Part shown: one piece after another, positions 42,097-50,813 of the stretch
Numbering within the stretch: the stretch's first letter is position 1
Layout of the letters: every line of letters starts with the position of its first letter
Source of the DNA: JANQNX01 sp040217095
GTDB taxonomy: Bacteria > Pseudomonadota > Gammaproteobacteria > Eutrophobiales > Eutrophobiaceae
DNA: 64,000 bases
Reading direction: 5' to 3'
Assembly (NCBI GenBank): GCA_965229565.1
Contig: OZ245888.1
Span: 124,001-188,000, forward strand
The notes under the pieces: model-generated
What the model was told of the DNA's origin: nothing
Seen by the model: only the letters and a program-made list of their open reading frames with translations
The model's database searches: none
Translations under genes and position numbers: made by a program

Positions 42097-44418
42097 TTAA
42101 CCAGCTTTACGCGCGCGTTTTTTCTTGGCGCGACGTCCCCTGGCGGGTGCGGCCGCGAGCAATTCCTTGCAGTCCTCAAGGCTCAGGCTCTTCGGCTCGG
42201 TATCCTTGGGAATCTTGGCATTCTTCTTACCGTCAGTCACGTAGGGGCCATAACGACCATTCAGTACTGATATACCATCATCCTCGAATATCCGTATTTG
42301 CTTTTCAGCATCGGCTTTTTTCTTCTCGGCGATGAGTTCCAGTGCGCGTTCCAGCGTAACGGTGTAGGGATCGTCTTCTTTCTTCAGGGAGACGAATTTA
42401 CTGCCATAGCGGATATAGGGGCCAAAACGACCGACACTGGCGGCAACTTCCTCGCCTTCTTCAGTTTCCCCCAGGTTGCGGGGCAGTTTGAATAGTTCCA
42501 GCGCTTCTTCCAGCTCGATCGTATCCAGTTTCTGCCCGGGCCTGAGACCGGCAAATTTCGGTTTGTCCTCATCATCCTTGGTACCGATCTGCGCGTAAGG
42601 GCCATAGCGTCCAATACGTACAGATACTTCCTTTCCGGACTTGGGATCAGTGCCCAGCACGCGCGCCTGGGCAACCTCGGCCCGCGACACATTTTCTTCC
42701 TTATCCTGAACCTGTTCTATGAATGGCATCCAGAAATCCTTCATCAAGGGAACCCAGTCTTTTTCACCGCGCGAGACCGCATCCAGTTCATCTTCCAGCC
42801 TGGCAGTGAAATCATAATCGACGTAATCGGTAAAATGGCTGGTCAGAAAATTGTTGACGATCTTGCCCTTGTCTGTCGGGTAGAAGCGCTTGCTTTCCAG
42901 TTCCACATATTCCCTGTTGAGAAGCGTGGATATAATACTGGCATAGGTAGAAGGTCGACCAATATCATGTTCTTCCAGCGACTTGACCAGGCTTGCCTCC
43001 GAGTAGCGCGGTGGCGGCTCGGTAAAATGCTGCTCGTTTCGAATTTCTTTCAAGGTAACCTTGTCGCCTTCTTTTAGCTGCGGCAATAGTTTCTCTTCAT
43101 CGTCTGAAGCTTTCTCATCATCCTTACCTTCCAGGTAGACTTCCATGAAACCGGGATCGGCAATACTGGAACCGTTGGCCCTGAAATTATTCCCTTCACC
43201 ACAGCCCATGTCCACGGCAACGGTATCGATCGTGGCATGTTTCATCTGTGACGCCATGGCGCGTTTCCAGATCAATTCGTAGAGTTTGAACTGCTCGGCA
43301 GTCAGATGCTTCTTGATATCAGCAGGTACTCGCGTTACTGAAGTGGGACGAATGGCCTCATGTGCTTCCTGCGCGTTCTTTGACTTGGTCTTGAACTCGC
43401 GAGGCTGAGACGGCAATGCCTTTTTTCCATAGCGCTCTTCGATGAATCCACGCATTTCAGTAATGGCTTCTTTTGCCAGCGTCACCGAATCCGTACGCAT
43501 GTATGTGATTAAACCTTCTGCACCATCGCCAATATCAATTCCCTCGTAGAGTTGCTGCGCGGTGCGCATGGTGCGCTGTGCAGTAAACCCCAGTTTTCTG
43601 GCGGCTTCCTGCTGCATGGTAGAAGTAATGAATGGCGCGGCTGGCTGACGTTTACGCTGCTTCTTGGTGACACTGCTGACCACCAGGGTTCCGGCGGCGG
43701 CGGAATTCAACGTGTCTTTTACCGTGCCCGCTCGTTTTTCATTGGTGATGGAAAACTGTTTAAGTTTCTCACCTTCAAACTGATTCAACTTGCCAAGGAA
43801 TGTGTTCCTATCAAATTCCAGATCGGCTTCTATCGTCCAGTATTCGCGTGGTTTAAATTCGTCAATTTCCTGCTCGCGTTCAACAATCATGCGTAGTGCG
43901 GGAGATTGTACGCGTCCGGCAGAAAGGCCGGGCTGCACCTTTTTCCATAACAATGGTGAAAGGTTGAAACCCACCAGGTAATCAAGTGCGCGGCGGGCCT
44001 GTTGTGCATCAATTAGATTTGCAGCAAGTTCGCGGGGATTTTGAATAGCATCCTGTATGGCCGACTTGGTTACCTCGTGAAAAACAACGCGATGGACGTT
44101 TTTATCTTTCAGGGCGCCTTTATCTTTCAATAACTCATAAAGGTGCCAGGATATTGCTTCACCTTCACGATCCGGGTCAGTAGCGAGATAAAGTGTATCT
44201 GCTTTCTTGAGGGCCTTGGCTATTGCATCAACGTGCTTGCTGTTTTTTTCGATGGGCTCGTATTGCATGCTAAAGCCATTGTCGGGATCGACCGCGCCGG
44301 ATTTGGCACGCAAGTCCCTGACATGCCCGTAAGAGGCAAGTACCTTGTAATCTTTACCCAGGTAGCGTTCCAGGGTTTTAGATTTGGCTGGTGATTCGAC
44401 AACAACTACAGAACTCAT
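42097..44418 (-). CDS. topA: DNA topoisomerase I
   Basis: Type IA enzyme that relaxes negative supercoils. I chose the ATG at 44418 (773 residues, starting MSSVVVVESPAKSKTLERYL) over the TTG nine bases upstream. The Toprim domain (VESPAKS and DPDREGEAISW) and the active-site Tyr in LITYMRTDS are intact. Instead of Cys4 zinc fingers the C-terminus has three repeated GRYGPY/GRFGPY topoisomerase C-terminal repeats and a Lys/Arg tail (RGRRAKKKRARK). No zinc ribbon is seen. Confidence 0.97.
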   Translation of the reverse strand: MSSVVVVESPAKSKTLERYLGKDYKVLASYGHVRDLRAKSGAVDPDNGFSMQYEPIEKNSKHVDAIAKALKKADTLYLATDPDREGEAISWHLYELLKDKGALKDKNVHRVVFHEVTKSAIQDAIQNPRELAANLIDAQQARRALDYLVGFNLSPLLWKKVQPGLSAGRVQSPALRMIVEREQEIDEFKPREYWTIEADLEFDRNTFLGKLNQFEGEKLKQFSITNEKRAGTVKDTLNSAAAGTLVVSSVTKKQRKRQPAAPFITSTMQQEAARKLGFTAQRTMRTAQQLYEGIDIGDGAEGLITYMRTDSVTLAKEAITEMRGFIEERYGKKALPSQPREFKTKSKNAQEAHEAIRPTSVTRVPADIKKHLTAEQFKLYELIWKRAMASQMKHATIDTVAVDMGCGEGNNFRANGSSIADPGFMEVYLEGKDDEKASDDEEKLLPQLKEGDKVTLKEIRNEQHFTEPPPRYSEASLVKSLEEHDIGRPSTYASIISTLLNREYVELESKRFYPTDKGKIVNNFLTSHFTDYVDYDFTARLEDELDAVSRGEKDWVPLMKDFWMPFIEQVQDKEENVSRAEVAQARVLGTDPKSGKEVSVRIGRYGPYAQIGTKDDEDKPKFAGLRPGQKLDTIELEEALELFKLPRNLGETEEGEEVAASVGRFGPYIRYGSKFVSLKKEDDPYTVTLERALELIAEKKKADAEKQIRIFEDDGISVLNGRYGPYVTDGKKNAKIPKDTEPKSLSLEDCKELLAAAPARGRRAKKKRARKAG

Positions 44419-44468
44419 GACAAGCAATAATAATTGATGTGATTAAAATAACTAGAATTAAAACAGTA

Positions 44469-44945
44469 TTAATGAACAACCGCGTTAATGTCGTCCATCA
44501 GGATATCTTCCATCCAGGTGAATGCGGCTTCTTTTCCAGGCCTATTGAACAACACCATCAAAACAACCCATTTAAGCTGTTGCAGTTCTATATAGTCAGT
44601 TTCCAGAGCCATGACCCGATCAATAACCAGTTCCCTGTCGTCAGAGTCTATAACACCTGACTGCTCCAGGAATAATAGAAAACCTTTACACTCAACATCA
44701 AGTTTTTCGTTTTCTATATCATTGAATACCCTGATTGAACGCGAACATAGAACGTCCGTTTCCATCTCATCTTTTCTCAACGCCAGACACTCCAGCCAGT
44801 CAATTGCCTTGTTGACCTGCGTGTCGGCAAAACCTGCTTGAATGAGTTGGGACTTGAGACCTTCCTGGTCCGGAGAAATTTCGAGTTCTTCCTCGACGTA
44901 GTTATCGAAAAGGTAAATTAAGACATCTAGAACTGATTCTTTCAT
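44469..44945 (-). CDS. smg: Smg/DUF494 family protein
   Basis: Conserved proteobacterial protein of unknown molecular function, nearly always next to dprA. It has 158 residues, starting MKESVLDVLIYLFDNYVEEE, which is the family signature, and is acidic and mostly helical, with no transmembrane segment. It lies 12 bases after dprA and upstream of topA on the same strand. Confidence 0.93.
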   Translation of the reverse strand: MKESVLDVLIYLFDNYVEEELEISPDQEGLKSQLIQAGFADTQVNKAIDWLECLALRKDEMETDVLCSRSIRVFNDIENEKLDVECKGFLLFLEQSGVIDSDDRELVIDRVMALETDYIELQQLKWVVLMVLFNRPGKEAAFTWMEDILMDDINAVVH

Positions 44946-44957
44946 AAACTCCTATCT

Positions 44958-46067
44958 CTATGTGCGGCGACTATAGCGGCCTCCATGCCTTGATTCAACC
45001 AATCCATTAAGCTCCATCATCAACAGCATGGAGGAAACTGCATCCGCCGTCAATCCTGAAGATTTGACCAGTTCATCAATACTGACAACCTCAAATCCCA
45101 TATGTTCAAGCAGGTCTGCATACTCTGGTTCAAGATCAGCATTCGTTACTGAAGTTGTTTTTCCAGTAATTGTTGACTCCAGTGCCCAGCCTACAATCGG
45201 ACCCAGTTCTTCCAGGATATCTTCAATATTCTCAACAAGCTTGGCACCCTGCTTGATTAAATAGTGCGTTCCCCGCGCGAGAGGCGAATGGATAGAACCG
45301 GGGATAGCAAAGACTTCCCTGCCCTGTTCAAGCGCGTAGTGCGCTGTGATTAAAGAACCACTTTTTCTGGCTGCCTCCACCACCAGTACACCCGTACTTA
45401 GTCCACTGATAATCCTGTTTCGTCTTGGAAAATTACCCGGTGTTGGACTGGTACCCGGAAAAAATTCAGTAAGTAGCAAGCCTTTATCTCTGATTTGATT
45501 TGCGAGTTTCCTGTGCCGAGCTGGATAAATAATGTCAGGCCCATTGCCGAGTACGGCAATAGTTATTCCCGAGGCATCCAGGCTGCCGAGGTGTCCATGA
45601 TAATCGATTCCAAGTGCGAGCCCGCTGCAAATAGAAAAGCCTGCATGACTTAATTCGCGGGCAAAATCCTGGGCGAGCTCGCGACCGCTGTTAGTTGGAT
45701 TTCGACTGCCAATTATTGAAAACTGGACAGCCTGTAATGCTTGTCTGTTACCCACTGCAAAAAGTACTGGAGGAGGTGCCGAAATACTCCTTAGTAATGC
45801 AGGGTAATCTTCGTCATCAAGCGTGATTAAATGGTGTTCGGAATTTTGGAGCCAGTTTTCACATTTATCCAGCATACGCTGATCGGGATGATATAACGCA
45901 TCGATGCTTTCATTACACAAACCCGCCTGCTGCAGAGACTCTACGCTAGCGTTAAAGATTTGATTCGGGCTGGAAAATCTTTCTAGAAGTTGTTGGCATT
46001 TGACTGGTCCCAGTCCCTGGACCATTGACAGGGCTAGCCAATCCCTGTGCGAACTGTTGATATCCAT
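44958..46067 (-). CDS. dprA: DNA-processing protein DprA (Smf)
   Basis: Loads RecA on incoming single-stranded DNA during transformation. It has 369 residues: an N-terminal SAM/HhH-like part (LSMVQGLGPVKCQQLLERF), the Rossmann-fold core with FSIIGSRNPTNSGRELA, GFSICSGLALGID and NRIISGLS, and a C-terminal winged-helix region (SSGLTADAVSSMLLMMELNG). The length is normal. The organism may therefore be transformable, in line with the type IV pilin genes at the end of the window. Confidence 0.96.
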   Translation of the reverse strand: MDINSSHRDWLALSMVQGLGPVKCQQLLERFSSPNQIFNASVESLQQAGLCNESIDALYHPDQRMLDKCENWLQNSEHHLITLDDEDYPALLRSISAPPPVLFAVGNRQALQAVQFSIIGSRNPTNSGRELAQDFARELSHAGFSICSGLALGIDYHGHLGSLDASGITIAVLGNGPDIIYPARHRKLANQIRDKGLLLTEFFPGTSPTPGNFPRRNRIISGLSTGVLVVEAARKSGSLITAHYALEQGREVFAIPGSIHSPLARGTHYLIKQGAKLVENIEDILEELGPIVGWALESTITGKTTSVTNADLEPEYADLLEHMGFEVVSIDELVKSSGLTADAVSSMLLMMELNGLVESRHGGRYSRRT

Positions 46068-46130
46068 ATCATTAATCTCGCTCCTGAGCGTATTATGTAA
46101 CCGGTCGCATCCTGTGACCTGAAAATAGTA

Positions 46131-47351
46131 TTACATATTTTTTACAGTATCCATGACATGCACTGCGCCCTGGGTTTCCATGACCAGTGCATAGCTGACC
46201 TTGTTAAAGGTACGGAATATCATGGCAACACCAACATACTCTTCAGGCAATTTCACATCTTCAGTTTTGACCTGTTTGTTGGCGAAGTGTGGAAACGCAT
46301 TATCAAATTTTTCAGCTATTGCACCAGGGACCCCGGTAATTTTTTTCAACGTACGTTGCACGTCACTCGGGTTAGAGTTTTCATAGGCTTCCATTTCTGC
46401 CATTTTGTCTTTTTCATTTTTTACCAGGTTTGGGCCAATCTTGTCTTTCACGGTCTTTCCGCTCTGGTAGATTCCAATGACATTACCCGGTTCAACGCCC
46501 TGCTCGTTTCCAAGGTTCAGGACGATGATCTGGAACTGACCGATTTGTGATACACCATCAACCACTGACAGGATCTTGCCGTCGATATCGGTACCAACAG
46601 GCCGGGGAATAAATTCGGCACTGATATCTTCATCAGACTGCGGTACCAGGCGGTCGCCCACCAGAATTTCGCGATCAACGCCGGTTACCAGCAATGAGGC
46701 AGGATCACCGCTTTCTTCCAGCACTGCGTCACCTACATAAATAGCCTCGTAACCAAGGACGCTCCTTTTATTATCATCTGACGATGGATCCAGGTAAGGC
46801 TTACCCTTGCGATAAATAGAGTAGGAACGTTCTGCATCTTCATCGGTGATGCCACGTACATAAATCGTGTTGCCGGTGGTTGCGATCAAATGTTGATCGT
46901 AGCTGGATACGACATAAGGCCAGTACTCCATTTCATTATCGTCCAGTACCAACGGGCGTTTTAGAAACGGCTGGATAGCATCGATCGGGATACTGTGAAT
47001 GGCTTCAGCATGCTCGGTAGAACGAATTTGTGGTGACAGTTTGACATTGCGACCCTCAGCAGACGCAACTTCCTCTCGATTGACGCCAAGGACCGGCTGG
47101 CCATCAACATAATATAAGGATACGACATCACCCGGGTATATCAGGTGGGGATTTTCAATCTGGGGATTAACTTTCCAAATCTCCGGCCAGCGCCAGGGCT
47201 GTTCCAGGAAACGGGCCGAGATATCCCACAACGTGTCACCCTTGACGACGACATATTTATCGGGATGATCCGGGTTGACCTTGATCACATCCGCGCTGAC
47301 GCCAAGTGTAAAAACTGAAAACAAGATTGAAATCAGAATTTTATTCAACAT
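46131..47351 (-). CDS. Secreted LysM-domain protein
   Basis: Probable periplasmic cell-wall-binding protein. It has 406 residues with a signal peptide (MLNKILISILFSVFTLGVSA) and one LysM domain at about residues 30-85 (VVKGDTLWDISARFLEQPW, NPHLIYPGDVVSLY). The rest is a family-specific beta-rich region with no catalytic motif I recognise. The gene is generally found between dprA and def in Gammaproteobacteria. It is divergent from def, with 152 bases between. Confidence 0.9.
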   Translation of the reverse strand: MLNKILISILFSVFTLGVSADVIKVNPDHPDKYVVVKGDTLWDISARFLEQPWRWPEIWKVNPQIENPHLIYPGDVVSLYYVDGQPVLGVNREEVASAEGRNVKLSPQIRSTEHAEAIHSIPIDAIQPFLKRPLVLDDNEMEYWPYVVSSYDQHLIATTGNTIYVRGITDEDAERSYSIYRKGKPYLDPSSDDNKRSVLGYEAIYVGDAVLEESGDPASLLVTGVDREILVGDRLVPQSDEDISAEFIPRPVGTDIDGKILSVVDGVSQIGQFQIIVLNLGNEQGVEPGNVIGIYQSGKTVKDKIGPNLVKNEKDKMAEMEAYENSNPSDVQRTLKKITGVPGAIAEKFDNAFPHFANKQVKTEDVKLPEEYVGVAMIFRTFNKVSYALVMETQGAVHVMDTVKNM

Positions 47352-47503
47352 GCCTGCTACCTTACATGATTTCCTTAATGTAGATTAGCAAAAAGTCTAG
47401 CAAAATGTTAGTAGGTAAACCATCTTCTTGTTGTATTACTGCAACTTATTGATTTTTCTATATACTAAGTAGTATCGAAACTGTTACGCGGAGACCCTGA
47501 CGC

Positions 47504-48016
47504 ATGGCAAAACTGGAAGTACTTCATTTCCCCGATGAGCGCCTGAGGAACAAGGCATTACCAGTCTCAGACATTGATGGTGGAATCAAGGAAATTGCTC
47601 ACAATATGCTGGAAACAATGTATGCCGAGGGCGGCATTGGCCTGGCTGCAACACAGGTTAATATCCAGAAGCGTATTGTTGTCATCGACCTGTCCGAGTC
47701 AAAGACCGAGCCACTGTTCCTGGTCAACCCTGAAATACTGGAAAAGGATGGTGTTGAAAGCATGCGCGAGGGTTGTCTTTCCGTGCCAGATTATTTTGAA
47801 GTCGTTGAGCGTGCCGAACATATTAAATATCGTTACCAGACCCTGGAAAACGAGACCGTGGAAAGCGAGACCGATGGTCTGTTGGCTGTTTGTGTACAGC
47901 ATGAAATCGACCATCTAGACGGCAAACTCTTTATCGACTACCTGTCACCACTGAAACGGCAAAGACTCAAGAAAAAGCTGGCCAAGCAGGACAAACTGCA
48001 ACAGAACGTCTTGTGA
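47504..48016 (+). CDS. def: Peptide deformylase
   Basis: Metalloenzyme that removes the N-formyl group from new proteins. It has 170 residues with all three motifs: GIGLAATQV, EGCLSVP and QHEIDHLDG, which supply the Gln, Cys, Glu and two His active-site residues. It is the first gene of a long plus-strand operon and overlaps fmt by four bases (GTGA). Confidence 0.98.
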   Translation: MAKLEVLHFPDERLRNKALPVSDIDGGIKEIAHNMLETMYAEGGIGLAATQVNIQKRIVVIDLSESKTEPLFLVNPEILEKDGVESMREGCLSVPDYFEVVERAEHIKYRYQTLENETVESETDGLLAVCVQHEIDHLDGKLFIDYLSPLKRQRLKKKLAKQDKLQQNVL

Positions 48017-48942
48017 CATCAACCCGGTTACGACTCGCTTTTGCCGGCACGCCTGAAATCGCGCGCTGCGTACTGGAGTCGATCCTGAGCAGAAACGAGC
48101 ATGACGTGGCGTTGGTCCTGACGCAACCCGATCGTCCGGCCGGCCGCGGCCGACAACTCAAAGCCAGCGAGGTCAAAGCCTGCGCCCTGCAATATGGCAT
48201 CCCGATCGAACAACCAGCCAGGGCTACTGACCTGGATCCAGACATGCTAGCGGGAGTGGACCTGATGCTGGTTGTGGCCTATGGCATCTTGCTCAAGTCA
48301 GACATTCTGGCAGCGCCAAGACTTGGTTGTATCAATATTCATACTTCTTTATTGCCGCGCTGGCGGGGAGCAGCACCAATACAACGCGCGATTGAGGCTG
48401 GCGATTCCATTAGCGGTATCAGTATTATGCAAATGGAACAAGGCCTGGACACAGGGCCAATTCTTCTTCAACAGGAATGCCCGATTCATCCAGATGATAC
48501 TGCCGAGTCCTTGCATGATCGGCTGGTACAGTTAAGCACCGACCATATTCATGAAGTACTAAACGATATCGCCTCTGGCACAGTGAATCATTTACCACAG
48601 GAAGATGCCAATGCCTGTTACGCCAGCAAGATCAGCAAGGCCGAGGCAGCAATAGACTGGAAACAACCTGCTATTACTATCGATAGAAAAATACGTGCGT
48701 TCAATCCGTTTCCGGTCGCCTACACTGAACTCAAGGGGATCCCCATGCGAATTTGGCGCGCGCATATAAAACCTCATCAGCAAGGTGACGCAGGAACCGT
48801 GGTCAAGGATACGAAAGACAGCATCGATGTGATAACCGCTGACGGCGTGTTATCGATCGAACAGTTACAACTTCCGGGCAAGAAAAAAATGCTTGCCCGT
48901 GATTTTCTGAATGGCCATCCCGATTTTTTTACGACGCCCTGA
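48013..48942 (+). CDS. fmt: Methionyl-tRNA formyltransferase
   Basis: Formylates Met-tRNA(fMet) using 10-formyl-tetrahydrofolate. It has 309 residues from a GTG start that overlaps the def stop. N-terminal RLAFAGTPEIARCVLE, the folate-site INIHTSLLPRWRGAAPIQ and the C-terminal OB-fold domain (FNPFPVAYTELKGIPMRIW) match the family. Nine bases separate it from rsmB. Confidence 0.97.
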   Translation: MTSTRLRLAFAGTPEIARCVLESILSRNEHDVALVLTQPDRPAGRGRQLKASEVKACALQYGIPIEQPARATDLDPDMLAGVDLMLVVAYGILLKSDILAAPRLGCINIHTSLLPRWRGAAPIQRAIEAGDSISGISIMQMEQGLDTGPILLQQECPIHPDDTAESLHDRLVQLSTDHIHEVLNDIASGTVNHLPQEDANACYASKISKAEAAIDWKQPAITIDRKIRAFNPFPVAYTELKGIPMRIWRAHIKPHQQGDAGTVVKDTKDSIDVITADGVLSIEQLQLPGKKKMLARDFLNGHPDFFTTP

Positions 48943-48951
48943 AAAGTCATT

Positions 48952-50259
48952 GTGTCAGCTCGCCTTATCGCCACTCGCATCATAAAAAGAGTTGTAGAGG
49001 ATCATCAACAACTCGCCAGGGCGCTAGCCGAGGATAAGGGCTTTGCCGATGCTGGCCAGGAAAAAGCGTGGATACAGGAACTCTGCTATGGCACGTTGCG
49101 CTGGTATTTACAACTGGATTACCTGCTCGGGCTATTGCTGGATAAGCCGGTTAGGAAGAAAGACAGCGACATAAAATACCTGTTGCTTGGAGGATTGTAC
49201 CAACTCAAATTCATGCAAACACCAGCCTATGCCGTCGTATCAGAAACAGTGGCAGTTTGTAATCAGTTAAAAAAAGTTTCAGCCAAGGGTCTGGTCAATG
49301 CAGTTTTGCGTCGCTATCAACGCGAGGCAGATAACCTGGAATCGCACCTCGAAAAATCATTACAGGTGAGCAGTTCCCATCCACAATGGTTGATCAATCG
49401 CTTGCAACAGGACTGGCCAGAACACTACCTGGATCTGGTTGAAGCCAATAACAACAAGCCCCCGATGTATCTTCGGGTTAACAGATTAAAGACTGATCGC
49501 GATACCTATCTTCTGACACTGCAACAGGCAGATATTAACGCCGAGCCCTGTGCCTATTCGCAGGCAGGTATTCGACTGATTCGGCCTTGCCCTGTCGAAC
49601 AATTACCCGGTTTTTTTGAAGGACTGGTCTCTGTTCAGGACCTGGCAGCACAGCTTGCCAGCCACCTGCTACAGCTTGAACCGGGACAGACAGTACTCGA
49701 TGCCTGCGCCGCTCCTGGTGGTAAAAGCGCAGCAATACTGGAGACGGAATCGGGATTGAATGAACTGGTGCTGGTGGAAAAAGAACCCGGCAGGGCAGAT
49801 AAAATCCGGGAAAACTTTGAACGCCTGCAGTTAACAGCCAGCATCAGAATCAGCGACATGCTGGACCTGAACAACTGGTGGGATGGAAAGGAATTTGATC
49901 GCATCCTGCTTGATGCGCCTTGTTCTGCGAGTGGCGTTATTCGCAGGCATAGTGACATTAAACTGCTTAGAACTGAAAAACAGGTTGATGAAGTCAACCT
50001 GCTCCAAAAGCAACTGCTGGAATGTGCCTGGTCAGTACTAAAGCCCGGTGGTCTGCTTCTGTATGCCACTTGTTCCGTGTTGAAGCTGGAAAATAGCGAT
50101 ACAATAAGGGCATTCCTGACATCACAGACTGCTGGTAAATTGCTGCCAATTAAGGCCTCCTGGGGGTTGGACACGGGATTCGGCACGCAAATACTGACGG
50201 GCGCGGATGGAATGGATGGCTTTTTTTATGCGGTTATAAAAAAACAGGCCGGGTTGTGA
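48952..50259 (+). CDS. rsmB: 16S rRNA m5C967 methyltransferase RsmB
   Basis: Methylates C967 of 16S rRNA. It has 435 residues from a GTG start. An N-terminal NusB-like RNA-binding domain (residues about 1-140, with WIQELCYGTLRW) is followed by a Rossmann methyltransferase with SAM motif VLDACAAPGGKSAAILE and the two catalytic cysteines in LDAPCSASGVIRRHSDIKLL and LYATCSVLKLENSD. The stop overlaps a GTG start for the next gene. Confidence 0.97.
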   Translation: MSARLIATRIIKRVVEDHQQLARALAEDKGFADAGQEKAWIQELCYGTLRWYLQLDYLLGLLLDKPVRKKDSDIKYLLLGGLYQLKFMQTPAYAVVSETVAVCNQLKKVSAKGLVNAVLRRYQREADNLESHLEKSLQVSSSHPQWLINRLQQDWPEHYLDLVEANNNKPPMYLRVNRLKTDRDTYLLTLQQADINAEPCAYSQAGIRLIRPCPVEQLPGFFEGLVSVQDLAAQLASHLLQLEPGQTVLDACAAPGGKSAAILETESGLNELVLVEKEPGRADKIRENFERLQLTASIRISDMLDLNNWWDGKEFDRILLDAPCSASGVIRRHSDIKLLRTEKQVDEVNLLQKQLLECAWSVLKPGGLLLYATCSVLKLENSDTIRAFLTSQTAGKLLPIKASWGLDTGFGTQILTGADGMDGFFYAVIKKQAGL

Positions 50260-50813
50260 ACATGAAACGACTAAAAACAATGTACCTGATATTAATGATG
50301 TCGATTTCAGTCGAATGCCTGGCGACGACGATCAAGTTGAGCTCGTTTGACAGCTATGAACAGGATAATGACTATTTACTGGATGCCACTTTTGCGCTGG
50401 AACTAAGCGAAGAAGTACTTAAGGCATTGAAACACGGCATACCTTTACAGATAAATACCGATCTTGAGGTTCGCATGATAAGGGACTGGTATCCGGATAA
50501 AACCATTCAATCAATGAACTATATCTACCAGCTCTCACACCAGCCACTGACCGAAGACTATCTCACTGTAAACCTGAAAACCGGTTTGCGTGCCTACTAC
50601 GACAGCCTGTCTGCCGCGCTAATGAATATTGGCAAGTTCTCAAATATTAAACTCGTCAGCAAGCAAACCTTGTCTGCAGAGAATCAGTACAAGGGCAGGA
50701 TAAGAATGTACCTGGATCTCGACAGCCTGCCTGCACCTATGCGTCCCCAGGTATACTTCTCTGATAGCTGGGATATAAACAGCGACTGGCATGAGTGGTT
50801 GATACAGGAATGA
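50256..50813 (+). CDS. DUF4390 family exported protein
   Basis: Function unknown. The GTG at 50256 overlaps the rsmB stop (GTGA); an ATG six bases later is the alternative start. It has about 185 residues with an N-terminal signal peptide (KTMYLILMMSISVECLATT) and a beta-rich mature part ending in YFSDSWDINSDWHEW. This size, and its position between rsmB and ntrY, is typical of DUF4390 proteins. It overlaps ntrY by four bases, so it may support the periplasmic sensing of NtrY, but that is a guess from context. Confidence 0.85.
   Translation: MNMKRLKTMYLILMMSISVECLATTIKLSSFDSYEQDNDYLLDATFALELSEEVLKALKHGIPLQINTDLEVRMIRDWYPDKTIQSMNYIYQLSHQPLTEDYLTVNLKTGLRAYYDSLSAALMNIGKFSNIKLVSKQTLSAENQYKGRIRMYLDLDSLPAPMRPQVYFSDSWDINSDWHEWLIQE

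Noticed and set aside
44419..44427. TTG start for topA nine bases upstream
   Set aside because: It lacks a ribosome-binding site advantage and adds only three non-conserved residues; the ATG gives the usual N-terminus.
47440..47500. A promoter for def around TATACT
   Set aside because: The -10-like hexamer is good but no convincing -35 lies 16-18 bases upstream, so I do not annotate it.
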